A stretch of 64,000 nucleotides of DNA from Janthinobacterium sp. TND4EL3. GTDB lineage: Bacteria; Pseudomonadota; Gammaproteobacteria; Burkholderiales; Burkholderiaceae_D. Position numbers and translations under genes: made by a program. Shown piece after piece: positions 25,601 to 33,738 of the stretch. The stretch is taken from the NCBI RefSeq assembly GCF_900156175.1, contig NZ_FTMV01000011.1, positions 124,001-188,000 of the forward strand. The letters are read 5' to 3'. How positions within the stretch are numbered: the first letter of the stretch is position 1; every line of letters starts with the position of its first letter. Under the pieces are notes generated by a model, which was not told the DNA's origin, made no database searches, and saw only the letters and a program-made list of their open reading frames with translations.

Positions 25601-26814
25601 ACTGGATCAGCGAGGCGCAGCGCTTCGCGCCGACCTTGAACATCAAACTGTTCGGCAGCGGCGACCGGGCCGACATGCTCGACACCTTGCAGCCCTTCGA
25701 CATGGTGGTGGCCAGCTATGGCTTGCTGCAGCAGGAAGCCACCATGTTTGCCGGCGTGCGCTGGCATACGATCGTGCTCGACGAAGCGCAGGCGATCAAG
25801 AATGGCGCCACCAAGCGCTCGCAAGCCGTGATGGCCCTGCAAGGGGATTTCCGCATGGTGGCCAGCGGCACGCCGCTGGAAAACCACCTGGGTGAACTGT
25901 GGAATCTGTTCCGTTTTATTAACCCGGGCTTGCTGGGTACCCTGGATCAGTTCAACCTGCGCTTTGCGGGACCGATCGAAAAGGATCAGGACAAGCGGGC
26001 GGCGGCCGGCGCGCGCCTGCGGCTGCGCCGCCTGATCGCGCCATTCATCCTGCGCCGGACAAAAACGCAAGTGCTGTCGGAATTGCCATCGCGCACGGAA
26101 ATCGTGCTGGAGGTGGAACTGTCACCGCAGGAAACGGCGCTGTACGAATCGCTGCGCCGCGAGGCGCTGGAAAAGCTGGCCATGGTGGAAGGGCCGGCGT
26201 CGAAAAAGGCCATCCAGATTTTGGCGGAGATCATGAAGCTGCGCCGCGCCTGCTGCAATCCGCAGCTGGTGGCGCCCGAGCTGGGGCTGGCCAGCAGCAA
26301 GCTGGCGGCCTTCGCCGAACTGCTGTCTGGCCTGCTGGAAAATCGCCACAAGGTGCTCGTCTTCAGCCAGTTCGTCGACCATCTGACCCTGATCCGCCAG
26401 CACCTGGAGCAGCATGGCGTCAGCTACCAGTATCTCGACGGCAGCACGCCCATGCAGGAGCGCAAGCGCCGGGTCGACGCCTTCCAGGCGGGCGAAGGCG
26501 ACGTCTTCCTCATCAGCCTGAAGGCGGGCGGCATGGGCATCAACCTGACGGCGGCCGACTACGTGATCCACATGGACCCGTGGTGGAACCCTGCCGTGGA
26601 AGACCAGGCCTCGGACCGCGCCCACCGCATGGGGCAATTGCGCCCCGTCACCATTTACCGGCTGGTGGCGAAGCACACGATCGAGGAAGGCATCGTCGAA
26701 TTGCACCAGCACAAGCGCGACCTGGCCGACAGTCTGCTGGAAGGCAGCGATGCGGCGGCGCGCATGTCGGCCAATGACATGCTGGGCATGCTGCAGGAGG
26801 GCTTGAAAAAATGA
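22633..26814 (+). CDS. SNF2-family DEAD/DEAH-box ATPase (large)
   Basis: A 1393-residue Swi2/Snf2-type DNA translocase. The N-terminal 900 residues contain no family I can name; much of it looks helical with TPR-like character at about 200-450. The helicase core starts near 925: motif I DDMGLGKT with Lys962, motif II DEAQ at 1050-1053, motif III ASGTPLENH, and the C-terminal lobe with QFVDHL, LISLKAGGMGINLTAA and the arginine finger in QASDRAHRMGQ. Bacterial members act in transcription recycling, repair or defence; which applies here is unknown. It is coupled to the S9 peptidase by a 4-bp overlap. A second SNF2 protein lies at 57-60 kb. Confidence 0.92.
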   Translation: MTDPHLDQHLPDEFAALEQHEQMILALLAIAGEPVGKHAVYEHLQRANVVEPDGTPFTLLAVTGMLQRLARLALASEVVGRGYACEAKLRWPAMRAAIEHLVFRDLCQAIELINPVRRNWDGYVELRSYRQGVARLRIALLRNDEVRQVAAILAACMACYEAQQLHPLIEIFGRPFEPEMLSFVMPQLQDDILAVLLGNAPREPATAQAIRAYARAHHARQAAAGDHIGAALPLALAEDALLCGELDAAARYLAGQQGPQALFVDSSIALLRGEHAHAVAGFETALKGLRKEAGKRKLCFTGIGGHLYVLALLRSNDAKLLKSAETYLDIALHAQPNHDSIVCQQLNTLRLVRAGVLQADAIPTRSWETGLQAQLFQALLYYWLALPQLSERKPQLTLLVQQADAAGYDLIAAQAAGLLGLMSEPQQERYATSKRAQHGLTDMAPWFERQEAWQRQLSALINLQQNAPAEAIGSVSRLVWLVAFDPRFGLTAVEVREQKRDARGGWSKGRAMGLKRLAEEAGDIDFLTPQDARAAGSIAPFKQYYSSAPRYEIELDKAAVLLVGHPLVFWLDHPDTRVELIAGAPELLIKSHEGQLWLGMQPPLPDNGGNVVVQRETPTRLRVVHILDEHRRIGAIVGLGLSVPLHAEKQVLQAIGAISSMVTVQSDIGGGAGDAEVITADHRLHVHLLPYQQGLKMQILVRPLHDNGAYYAPGSGAESVFADVAGRAVQARRDLNGEREAQRQLIGRCLVLEEAEEEHGEWLLGQPALGLQLLVELQALDPAGLVLAWPEGETMRVSKRIDSGQMRLNIKSEKDWFAASGEVQIDEDKVMDLRALLDLMQNNKSRFVALGDNQFLALSDELHRRLSELAAYGEAHADGVHIHPLAAFALEELANDAGGVKADKLWREHLLRLRALDDYQPQLPSTLQADLRDYQLAGYEWLARLAHWGVGACLADDMGLGKTLQALALILARAPNGPTLVVAPTSVCMNWISEAQRFAPTLNIKLFGSGDRADMLDTLQPFDMVVASYGLLQQEATMFAGVRWHTIVLDEAQAIKNGATKRSQAVMALQGDFRMVASGTPLENHLGELWNLFRFINPGLLGTLDQFNLRFAGPIEKDQDKRAAAGARLRLRRLIAPFILRRTKTQVLSELPSRTEIVLEVELSPQETALYESLRREALEKLAMVEGPASKKAIQILAEIMKLRRACCNPQLVAPELGLASSKLAAFAELLSGLLENRHKVLVFSQFVDHLTLIRQHLEQHGVSYQYLDGSTPMQERKRRVDAFQAGEGDVFLISLKAGGMGINLTAADYVIHMDPWWNPAVEDQASDRAHRMGQLRPVTIYRLVAKHTIEEGIVELHQHKRDLADSLLEGSDAAARMSANDMLGMLQEGLKK

Positions 26815-26866
26815 ACAGCGAGCCCTGTTCCATGCGATTATTCCTGTTTCTTTGTCCTCCTTGCTC

Positions 26867-27355
26867 ATGACCGACTTCATCGCCACCAGCGCCGGCCAGC
26901 GCGCCACCTTTTTGTGCGGCAAATCCTGGACGGCTTATGTCAGCACCTTCCTCATCGCCGTGCTGCTGTTCTTTGCCGCCCTGCCGCTGGCCTTCAAGTA
27001 CAACACGCGGGCCGCCTTCGTGGTGCTGGTCGGCTCGGCCCTGATCGTCGGCTACCGCCTGCTGACCATCCGCAGCTACCAGCTGTATTGCGACGAGGCC
27101 GGCGTATGGCTGGCGTCCGGCATCTTGCCGTGGAAAAAGAAACTGACGGGCGTCAAATGGCGCGACATGGATGAAGCCGTCTACGAAACGAACTTCTGGA
27201 GCTGGCTGTTCCAGTCCTACACGGTGCGCGTCAGCCAGCGCTACACGCAAGAAACGGAAATCCACGCCACCGGCATGGCGCGCGGCAAGGATGCCGTGGC
27301 GGACCTGAATGCACGCCACCAGGACATGCTGCGCGCCGGCGCCATCAGCGTCTAG
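26867..27355 (+). CDS. Small membrane protein with PH-like domain, function unknown
   Basis: A 162-residue protein. A polar N-terminus is followed by two hydrophobic segments (about 24-46 and 51-68), then a soluble C-terminal part (SYQLYCDEAGVWLASGILPWKKKLTGVKW) that resembles bacterial PH-like domains. I do not recognise a specific family. ATG 26867 is used; TTG at 26852 is in frame. No clear ribosome-binding site precedes it. It lies 52 bp after the SNF2 gene on the same strand, so it may be the last gene of that operon. Confidence 0.7.
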   Translation: MTDFIATSAGQRATFLCGKSWTAYVSTFLIAVLLFFAALPLAFKYNTRAAFVVLVGSALIVGYRLLTIRSYQLYCDEAGVWLASGILPWKKKLTGVKWRDMDEAVYETNFWSWLFQSYTVRVSQRYTQETEIHATGMARGKDAVADLNARHQDMLRAGAISV

Positions 27356-27521
27356 CGCCGCGCGCCTGCGGCGCAAAAAACTGCGCAGCGGCGACAATTA
27401 ATGCTAATCTTTGGGCCGCCCAGGCAAGCAAGGCCAACCTTTCAATAGTTGTTTGTTGCTTATATTATCAGTTTATTATTTACTGATTTTAACAAACAAC
27501 CAAATATTCAAGAGATTAAAT

Positions 27522-29384
27522 ATGCTAACAAGAAACAAAATTGCGCTCGCCGCATTGATGATGGCATTTACCCTGACGCCGGCCAGCGCCGCCAAGAAAG
27601 CGCAGAAAAGCGGCAAGGCCGGCACCAGCAGCAGCAAGAAAAAAACCGTCGCCAAGAAGGCGGCCGTCGTCACGGCTGCCACGGCAGCCACGGTCGCGGC
27701 CGTCGCCAGCGAGAACAGCAGCGACCGTTCCATGAATAACCTCAGCGGCCAGTTCCTCACGGCCCTGTGGCGCCTGGACCCGGAAAGCGCGATTTCGGTC
27801 GGCAAATACGATGGCGCTGCCAACCTGAGCATTCCAGACGCGGCCAGCCGCCAGAAACAGCTGGCCTTCATCGAAGAGTGGCTGGGCAAATTCGGCAAGT
27901 TGAATGCGAGCAAGATGTCCGACAAGCAACGCACCGACCTGGCCCTGCTGACGAACAAGCTGCAATCGGACCGCTGGTACCTGACCACCTTCCGCGAATT
28001 CGAATGGAATCCCGCCCAGTACAACGTGGCCGGCTCCATCGATTTCATACTGAACACGGAATACGCCTCGCAGCCGCAGCGCCTGCGCACCTTGCTCAAG
28101 CGCATCGCCAGCGTACCGCAATACTATGCGGCCGCCCGCGCCAGCATCGTCAACCCCACGCGCGAACACACGCAGCTGGCCATCGCCCAGAGCGCTGGCG
28201 TGCTCAGCGTGCTGGACGACCTGAACAAGACGGCACAGGGCTCCATCCTGACGCCGACGGAAAAGCAGCTGTACAACGCCCGCATCGCCGCGGCCCGCAC
28301 GGCCGTGCAAGGCTATGCGGCCTGGCTGACGGAACAGGATGCCGCGCTGGCGCAGAACGGCAATGCGCGCTCCTTCCGCATCGGCAAGGATTTGTACGAG
28401 CAGAAATTTGCCTACGATATCCAGGCCAGCGTGAGCGCCGAGCAGATGTACCAGAAAGCCCTGGCCGCCCGCGAAAAGCTGCTCGAGCACATGGACAGCC
28501 TGTCCGACGAGCTGTGGCTAAAAACCATGGGCAGCACAGCCAAGCCGGCGGACCGCACGGCGAAGATCGGCATGGTGATCGACAAGCTGTCCAGCAACCA
28601 CGTGGCGCCCGCCGATTTCGTGCCGGAAATCCGCCGCCAGATCCCGGAATTGCAGGCATGGGTGAGCAGCCACAACCTGCTGACGATGGACCCGAAAAAG
28701 CCCCTGGTGGTGCGTGAAACGCCCGCCTACCAGCGCGGCGTGGCCGGTGCCAGCATCGAGGCACCCGGCCCCTACCGCCCGCAGGACCGCACCTATTACA
28801 ACGTGACGCCGCTCGACGGCGAAACGCCGGAACAGGCGGAAAGCAGCTTGCGCGAGTACAACCACTGGATCTTGCAGATCCTGAACATCCACGAAGCCAT
28901 CCCCGGCCACTACACGCAGCTCGTGTACGCCAACAAGTCGCCGTCGCTGGTCAAGTCCATCTTCGGCAATGGCGCCATGATCGAAGGCTGGGCCGTGTAT
29001 GGCGAGCGCATGATGCTCGAATCGGGCTACGGCAACAACGCGCCGGAAATGTGGCTGATGTATTCGAAATGGAACTTGCGCAGCGTCACCAACACCATCC
29101 TCGATTACAGCGTGCACGTGCTGGGCATGACGGAAGCGCAGGCGCTGGACCTGCTGACGCGCCAGGCCTTCCAGACCAAGCGCGAAGCGACGGAAAAATG
29201 GCGCCGCGTGCAGCTGAGCTCGGTGCAACTGACCAGCTATTTCAGCGGCTACAGCGAAATCATGGACTTGCGCGAACAGCGCAAGCAGGCGCTGGGCAAC
29301 AAGTTCGTGCTGAAGGATTTCCACGAGCAATTCCTCAGCTACGGCAGCGCACCCGTGAAAGTCATCAAGGAATTGATGAATTAA
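27522..29384 (+). CDS. DUF885-family secreted metallohydrolase-like protein
   Basis: A 620-residue protein with an N-terminal signal peptide (about 1-21). An unusual lysine/alanine/threonine-rich low-complexity stretch follows (about 22-65), then a long helical DUF885 domain. The family's HEAxPGH motif, a likely zinc site, is present at 457-463 (HEAIPGH), followed by EGWAVYGERMM about 30 residues later. Family members are thought to be periplasmic or secreted peptidases; the substrate is unknown. ATG 27522 is chosen for the AAGAGA ribosome-binding site and signal peptide; the frame extends upstream without support. An upstream AT-rich stretch (27430-27520) probably holds its own promoter. Confidence 0.88.
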   Translation: MLTRNKIALAALMMAFTLTPASAAKKAQKSGKAGTSSSKKKTVAKKAAVVTAATAATVAAVASENSSDRSMNNLSGQFLTALWRLDPESAISVGKYDGAANLSIPDAASRQKQLAFIEEWLGKFGKLNASKMSDKQRTDLALLTNKLQSDRWYLTTFREFEWNPAQYNVAGSIDFILNTEYASQPQRLRTLLKRIASVPQYYAAARASIVNPTREHTQLAIAQSAGVLSVLDDLNKTAQGSILTPTEKQLYNARIAAARTAVQGYAAWLTEQDAALAQNGNARSFRIGKDLYEQKFAYDIQASVSAEQMYQKALAAREKLLEHMDSLSDELWLKTMGSTAKPADRTAKIGMVIDKLSSNHVAPADFVPEIRRQIPELQAWVSSHNLLTMDPKKPLVVRETPAYQRGVAGASIEAPGPYRPQDRTYYNVTPLDGETPEQAESSLREYNHWILQILNIHEAIPGHYTQLVYANKSPSLVKSIFGNGAMIEGWAVYGERMMLESGYGNNAPEMWLMYSKWNLRSVTNTILDYSVHVLGMTEAQALDLLTRQAFQTKREATEKWRRVQLSSVQLTSYFSGYSEIMDLREQRKQALGNKFVLKDFHEQFLSYGSAPVKVIKELMN

Positions 29385-29406
29385 GCGGCGCTCGCCGTCA
29401 GCTTGC

Positions 29407-29430
29407 AAAGGGCGCTGCGGCGCCCTTTTT
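29407..29430 (+). terminator. Rho-independent terminator after the DUF885 gene
   Basis: Perfect 9-bp stem AAAGGGCGC/GCGCCCTTT (29407-29415 and 29420-29428) with a TGCG loop and a run of five Ts, 23 bp past the stop. Confidence 0.9.
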
Positions 29431-29555
29431 GCATGCGTTTGCGCCGCCGCAAACCGCCAGCGCCCCTGTCGATTAAGCTGACGGGAAGGCAGGCGCCACC
29501 GCACTCCTCACTGGCAATTGCCGATTTTTCTGCTAGGGTGAGTTCAGGAGCGTCC

Positions 29556-29957
29556 ATGCATATGCCCATCCAGTTCGATACCCTCGATTACGCCAAACGC
29601 CTCGCCTCGGCGGGCGTGCCCACGCAGCAGGCCGAAGCCCATGCCACGGCCTTGGGCGAGGTACTGGGCTCGGCCGTCGTCGTGCATGGCGAACTGGCGG
29701 CGCTGGAGCGCAATCTGCTGGGGGAAATCAAGCTGGTGTCGCAGAACGTCGATACCAAGGTAGGCGCCCTGGCGGTGAAGATCGATGCGCTGGAGCTCAG
29801 GCTCGACACCAAAATAGACGCCCTGGAGCAAACATTCGACGCCCGCCTGGAACGCCTGGACTTGCGCCAGGGCGCCGACATGAAGCACGTCTACTGGATG
29901 ATGAGCACCTTGATCCTGCTCAACCTGGGCATCCTCAGCAAACTGATGCTGCAGTAA
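29556..29957 (+). CDS. Tail-anchored coiled-coil protein (DUF1640-like)
   Basis: A 133-residue protein. A short N-terminal part (FDTLDYAKRLASAGVP) resembles the DUF1640/CCDC90 family, followed by a coiled coil of heptad-like repeats (about 45-108) with recurrent KxDALExxxD units. A single C-terminal hydrophobic helix (about 112-131) is probably a membrane anchor with the coiled coil in the cytoplasm. AGGAG 6 bases before ATG 29556 fixes the start. Function is unknown. It stands alone between two terminators, so it is probably monocistronic. Confidence 0.8.
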   Translation: MHMPIQFDTLDYAKRLASAGVPTQQAEAHATALGEVLGSAVVVHGELAALERNLLGEIKLVSQNVDTKVGALAVKIDALELRLDTKIDALEQTFDARLERLDLRQGADMKHVYWMMSTLILLNLGILSKLMLQ

Positions 29958-29982
29958 GCGCCCACCAACTTGCCCGACAATG

Positions 29983-30024
29983 AAAAAGCCGCTGCTCCTG
30001 GGGGGGGGGGAGCCAGCGGCTTTT
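29983..30024. terminator. Bidirectional terminator with 11-G loop between the coiled-coil gene and tatC
   Basis: Perfect 11-bp stem AAAAGCCGCTG/CAGCGGCTTTT (29984-29994 and 30014-30024) with T runs on both strands. It serves the plus-strand coiled-coil gene and the minus-strand tatABC end. The loop includes an uninterrupted run of 11 G (30000-30010), which could be slippage-prone in replication or sequencing. Confidence 0.85.
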
Positions 30025-30046
30025 GCTGGCGAGTATTGTAGAGTGT

Positions 30047-30802
30047 CTAGGACGCTTCTTCCGGCGCCTGCGTGGCCTTGACGAAGATGGGCGCCACCAG
30101 CAGGCCCAGCTCGAACAGCAGGCACATGGGGATGGCCAGCGAGAACTGGCTGACGACGTCCGGCGGCGTGACGATGGCGGCAATGACGAAGGCGCCGACG
30201 ATGATGTAGGGACGCACTTCCTTGAGTTTCGCGATGGAAACCAAGCCCATGCGCACGAGGATCACCACCACCACGGGCACCTCGAAGGTGGCGCCGAAGG
30301 CCAGGCACATCGACATGACGAAATCGAGGTAGTTTTCGATATCCGGCGTCACGGCGATCGACGATGGCGAAAAATCGCTGATGAAGTGGAACACGCGGCC
30401 AAAGACAAAGAAATAGCAGAAGGCCACGCCGGCCATGAACAGCAGCGACGAGGAGATGACCAGCGGCGCGATCAGGCGCTTTTCATGCGTGTACAGGCCG
30501 GGCGCGATGAAGGCCCACATCTGGTACAGCACCCAGGGCAAGGCGACGATAAAGGCGATCACCAGCGTGACCTTCATCGGCACCAGGAACGGCGAAATGA
30601 CGCCGGTGGCGATCATTTTCGAGCCGGCCGGCAGCGAGGCGATCATCGGCGCGGCAATGAAATCGTAGATATGCGAAGGGCCGGGCCAGTAAAACAGCAC
30701 GGCGCAGACGACGGCGATGCCGATCGAGGCCTTGACCAGGCGGTTGCGCAGCTCGACCAGATGCGAGATAAAGGTTTCTTCCACCGGGGTTTTGTTACTC
30801 AT
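30047..30802 (-). CDS. tatC: Sec-independent protein translocase TatC
   Basis: A 251-residue polytopic inner-membrane protein, the receptor for twin-arginine signal peptides. It has six hydrophobic segments. The N-terminal motif FISHLVELRNRLVKA (10-24) and the first periplasmic loop's PF/P motif are conserved. The ATGA overlap with tatB (30799-30802) indicates coupled translation. It is last in the tatABC set and is followed by the terminator at 29983-30024. Confidence 0.97.
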   Translation of the reverse strand: MSNKTPVEETFISHLVELRNRLVKASIGIAVVCAVLFYWPGPSHIYDFIAAPMIASLPAGSKMIATGVISPFLVPMKVTLVIAFIVALPWVLYQMWAFIAPGLYTHEKRLIAPLVISSSLLFMAGVAFCYFFVFGRVFHFISDFSPSSIAVTPDIENYLDFVMSMCLAFGATFEVPVVVVILVRMGLVSIAKLKEVRPYIIVGAFVIAAIVTPPDVVSQFSLAIPMCLLFELGLLVAPIFVKATQAPEEAS

Positions 30803-31332
30803 GAGTAAAAGGAGGAGGAACTGGCGCGCGGACGGAAACGCGCCACGCGGGCGGCGGCCGACTGCACGTGCTGCTTGCCGCCATGGCGCTGCTTGTACCA
30901 GCCGGGAACGGCGGAATTGCGCACCAGTTTCTTGCGGCGGAATTCGCGTGCCTTGCGGGCCAGGTCATCGTTGGTGGCGCGCAGCATGGCTTCATGGGCA
31001 TCGTGATGCCCATCATAGGCACTGGAATCGCCGCGCCAGGCGTTTTCCACCTCGGCCAGGTTGCCGGAGATCGAGTTTTCCACGCCATGCATGGATTTCT
31101 CCACGCTTTGCTTGACGGAATGGGCCGCCTCCTGCACTTCCTTCTGCAGGTTTTTCAGCTCTTCCATTTCAATTTCGCGCGAAACTTCGGATTTCACCTG
31201 GTTCAGGTAGCGTTGCGCGCGGCCATACAGGGTGCCGGCCATGCGCGCCACTCTCGGCAGCTTTTCAGGGCCGATGACTATCAACGCAACGACGCCGATG
31301 ATGGCGATTTTAGAGAGACCGAGATCGATCAT
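30799..31332 (-). CDS. tatB: Sec-independent protein translocase TatB
   Basis: A 177-residue protein. The N-terminal membrane helix (LGLSKIAIIGVVALIVIGPE) carries the conserved Glu and the GPEKLP hinge of TatB. An amphipathic helix and a long charged cytoplasmic tail with coiled-coil character follow. It forms the TatBC receptor complex. Gene order tatA-tatB-tatC is standard; 48 bp separates it from tatA. Confidence 0.95.
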   Translation of the reverse strand: MIDLGLSKIAIIGVVALIVIGPEKLPRVARMAGTLYGRAQRYLNQVKSEVSREIEMEELKNLQKEVQEAAHSVKQSVEKSMHGVENSISGNLAEVENAWRGDSSAYDGHHDAHEAMLRATNDDLARKAREFRRKKLVRNSAVPGWYKQRHGGKQHVQSAAARVARFRPRASSSSFYS

Positions 31333-31380
31333 AAGCGGACAAGGGCTGTTACCGGACGAGGCAAGGGCCCCGCCACGCTA

Positions 31381-31617
31381 TCAGAACTTGCTTTTCTCTT
31401 TCGTCTCGACGTCGATGGTGCTTTTGTCGGCCACTTGCGATGGCGCGGCAGGAGGGGTATTGGCTGCCGGAGCGTCGTCGTCGCCCTTGACGCCATCCTT
31501 GAAGCCTTTGACGGCCTTGCCGATATCACCGCCGATATTGCCCAGTTTCTTGGTGCCGAAGACCAGCATCACGATGACCAGAACGATCACCCAGTGCCAA
31601 ATACTCAATGAACCCAT
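31381..31617 (-). CDS. tatA: Sec-independent protein translocase TatA
   Basis: A 78-residue pore-forming Tat subunit. It has a short N-terminal helix ([19 protein letters not shown]), the FGTKKL hinge, an amphipathic helix with [14 protein letters not shown], and an acidic tail. Start 31617 has AAGGAG upstream and gives the standard [10 protein letters not shown]-terminus; an in-frame extension to 31659 is not needed. Confidence 0.96.
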   Translation of the reverse strand: MGSLSIWHWVIVLVIVMLVFGTKKLGNIGGDIGKAVKGFKDGVKGDDDAPAANTPPAAPSQVADKSTIDVETKEKSKF

Positions 31618-31697
31618 CACATTCTCCTTGCGGGACGGTGCCCGAATAGCGTCAACCAATGCCGGTAGTATACACGCGAACCCCGCGCACGGCGAAA

Positions 31698-32069
31698 TCA
31701 GTGCTGGCCGCGCCAGGGGCGGGGGCCGCCGTACACGTGCAGGTGCAGGTGATACACCTCTTGCCCGCCGTTCGGGCCGCTGTTGATCATGGTCTTGAAG
31801 CCGCCTGCCGGCACGCCGTCGGCGTCATAGCTGACGGCGCAGCCGAACTCGGCAGCGAGTTTCGGCGCCAGGCGCAGCAGCTTGCCCAGCATGTCCGCAT
31901 GGCTGTCGTCGCAGTCGGACAGGCTGGCCACGTGGCGCTTCGGGATCAGCAGCAGGTGCACGGGGGCGGCCGGGTTGATGTCCTTGAAGGCCAGCAAGTC
32001 CTCGTCTTCATAGACTATGCTGGAAGGAATTTGTTTTGCAGCAATCTTGCAGAAAATACAGTTATCCAT
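31698..32069 (-). CDS. HIT-family (histidine triad) nucleotide-binding protein
   Basis: A 123-residue HINT-like nucleotide phosphoramidase. It starts [13 protein letters not shown], typical of this group with a possible zinc-binding CxxC, and carries the histidine triad HLHLHVYGG near the C-terminus. It is cytosolic. It sits between hisE and tatA, an arrangement common in betaproteobacterial his-tat clusters as far as I recall, and 15 bp after hisE's stop region. Confidence 0.94.
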   Translation of the reverse strand: MDNCIFCKIAAKQIPSSIVYEDEDLLAFKDINPAAPVHLLLIPKRHVASLSDCDDSHADMLGKLLRLAPKLAAEFGCAVSYDADGVPAGGFKTMINSGPNGGQEVYHLHLHVYGGPRPWRGQH

Positions 32070-32084
32070 GCGCGCTCCAGTAGG

Positions 32085-32456
32085 TCAGTGTTTGTCCGCT
32101 TCGCCGGCGTCGCGCAGCTCGTCCTTGCGCGCCGCCTTTTCTTCCAGGCCGGACAGGCCTTCGCGGCGCGCCAGCTCGTCGAGCACCTGCTGCGGCGTCA
32201 GGTCGAACTGCGCCAGCATCACCAGCGAGTGAAACCACAGGTCGGCGCATTCGTACAAGACTTTCGACGGGTCATTGTCGCGGCGCGCATCCTTGGCGGC
32301 CATCACGGTTTCCGTCGCTTCCTCGCCGATTTTTTTCAAAATGGCATCGTCGCCCTTGGCGAACAGGCGCGCGACATACGAGGTGGCGGGGTCGCCGCCA
32401 TTGGCCAGCTTGCGCGATTCGATCACGGCGGCCAGGCGTTTCAAGGTTTCACTCAT
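32085..32456 (-). CDS. hisE: Phosphoribosyl-ATP diphosphatase
   Basis: A 123-residue all-helical MazG-like pyrophosphohydrolase, second step of histidine synthesis, hydrolysing PR-ATP to PR-AMP. The conserved helix [12 protein letters not shown] and [11 protein letters not shown] are present. It is encoded separately from hisI, unlike the fused enterobacterial HisIE, and overlaps hisI by 4 bp. An unusual short C-terminal tail after [15 protein letters not shown] is charged. Confidence 0.95.
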   Translation of the reverse strand: MSETLKRLAAVIESRKLANGGDPATSYVARLFAKGDDAILKKIGEEATETVMAAKDARRDNDPSKVLYECADLWFHSLVMLAQFDLTPQQVLDELARREGLSGLEEKAARKDELRDAGEADKH

Positions 32457-32890
32457 TTGCTCTTGCTTTCCGCGTAAATCGTCTCAGGGTCTTTCAGGAC
32501 GGGGTCGGTGACTTGCCATTCGCCCGTTTTCTCGTCGCCTTCGAACTTCTGGAAGAAGCACGAGTGGCGGCCCGTATGGCAAGCGATGCCGCCGGCCTGC
32601 TCGATTTTCAGCAAGACCACGTCTTCATCGCAATCGAGGCGGATTTCCAGCACCTTTTGCGTGTGGCCCGACTCTTCGCCCTTGTGCCACAGTTTCTTGC
32701 GTGAACGGCTCCAGTACACGGCTTCGCCCAGCTCCACCGTGCGCGCCAGCGCGTCGCGGTTCATCCAGGCGAACATCAGCACGTCATTGCTGCCCGCTTC
32801 CTGCGCGATCACGGGCACCAGCCCGTGCTCGTCCCATTTGACCTTTTTCAGCCACTTGGCATTGCTTGCTACGATGGTTCCGTTTTGCAT
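32453..32890 (-). CDS. hisI: Phosphoribosyl-AMP cyclohydrolase
   Basis: A 145-residue zinc enzyme that opens the purine ring of PR-AMP, third step. The catalytic and metal-binding pattern is clear: [14 protein letters not shown] with the Asp metal ligands, followed by [11 protein letters not shown], containing the zinc cysteines. Position between hisF and hisE follows the pathway order. Confidence 0.96.
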   Translation of the reverse strand: MQNGTIVASNAKWLKKVKWDEHGLVPVIAQEAGSNDVLMFAWMNRDALARTVELGEAVYWSRSRKKLWHKGEESGHTQKVLEIRLDCDEDVVLLKIEQAGGIACHTGRHSCFFQKFEGDEKTGEWQVTDPVLKDPETIYAESKSK

Positions 32891-32916
32891 GTTCTCTATC
32901 CTGGGTACGATCTTGT

Positions 32917-33678
32917 TTATGCCAGGCGCATGGGAATGCCCTGCTGCGCCATGAACTGCTTGGCTTCCTGCACCGTGTGCTGGCCATAGTGAAAGATGCT
33001 GGCGGCCAGCACGGCGTCCGCGCGGCCCACCTTGATGCCGTCGACCAGGTCTTGCAAGCCGCCCACGCCGCCCGAGGCGATCACGGGGATGCTGACGGCG
33101 TCGGACACGCCGCGCGTCAGGCCCAGGTCGAAGCCGACCTTGGTGCCATCGCGGTCCATGCTTGTGAGCAAGATCTCTCCGGCGCCCAGGCTTTCCATCT
33201 TACGCGCCCATTCGAAGGCGTCCAGGCCCGTGGCGTTGCGTCCGCCATGGGTAAACACTTCCCACTTGCCGGGCGACACCTGCTTGGCGTCGATGGCGAC
33301 GACGATGCACTGCGAGCCGTGCTTTTGCGAGGCCTCAAACACCAGCTGCGGATTCGTCACGGCCGAGGTATTGATGCTGACCTTGTCGGCGCCCGCATTG
33401 AGCAGGCGGCGCACGTCTTCCACCACGCGCACGCCGCCGCCCACGGTCAGCGGAATGAAGACTTGCGACGCCACCGCTTCGATGATGTCGAAGATCAAAC
33501 CGCGGTTGTCGCTCGAGGCGGTAATATCGAGGAAAGTGATTTCATCGGCGCCCTGCTCGTCATAACGGCGGGCAATTTCCACGGGGTCGCCCGCGTCGCG
33601 CAATTCCGTGAAGTTGACGCCTTTGACGACGCGGCCATTGGTCACGTCGAGGCAGGGGATGATACGTTTTGCAAGCAT
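32917..33678 (-). CDS. hisF: Imidazole glycerol phosphate synthase, cyclase subunit HisF
   Basis: A 253-residue (beta/alpha)8 barrel that uses ammonia from HisH to make imidazole glycerol phosphate and AICAR. Starts with [11 protein letters not shown] containing the catalytic Asp, with a second Asp in MDRDGTK. Phosphate-binding GGG and ASGG loops are intact. HisF separates from hisA by 60 bp. Confidence 0.97.
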   Translation of the reverse strand: MLAKRIIPCLDVTNGRVVKGVNFTELRDAGDPVEIARRYDEQGADEITFLDITASSDNRGLIFDIIEAVASQVFIPLTVGGGVRVVEDVRRLLNAGADKVSINTSAVTNPQLVFEASQKHGSQCIVVAIDAKQVSPGKWEVFTHGGRNATGLDAFEWARKMESLGAGEILLTSMDRDGTKVGFDLGLTRGVSDAVSIPVIASGGVGGLQDLVDGIKVGRADAVLAASIFHYGQHTVQEAKQFMAQQGIPMRLA

Positions 33679-33738
33679 GATGGGTTCCAGATTGTCGCCA
33701 GGCCAGGGCGCGTGTGTGCGCGCCCCGGCCGGGCAGGC

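Noticed and set aside
27355..27374. GCGCCGC/GCGGCGC hairpin after the small membrane protein gene
   Set aside because: It is followed by A residues, not Ts, on the plus strand, and there is no minus-strand gene to terminate, so it is not a convincing rho-independent terminator.
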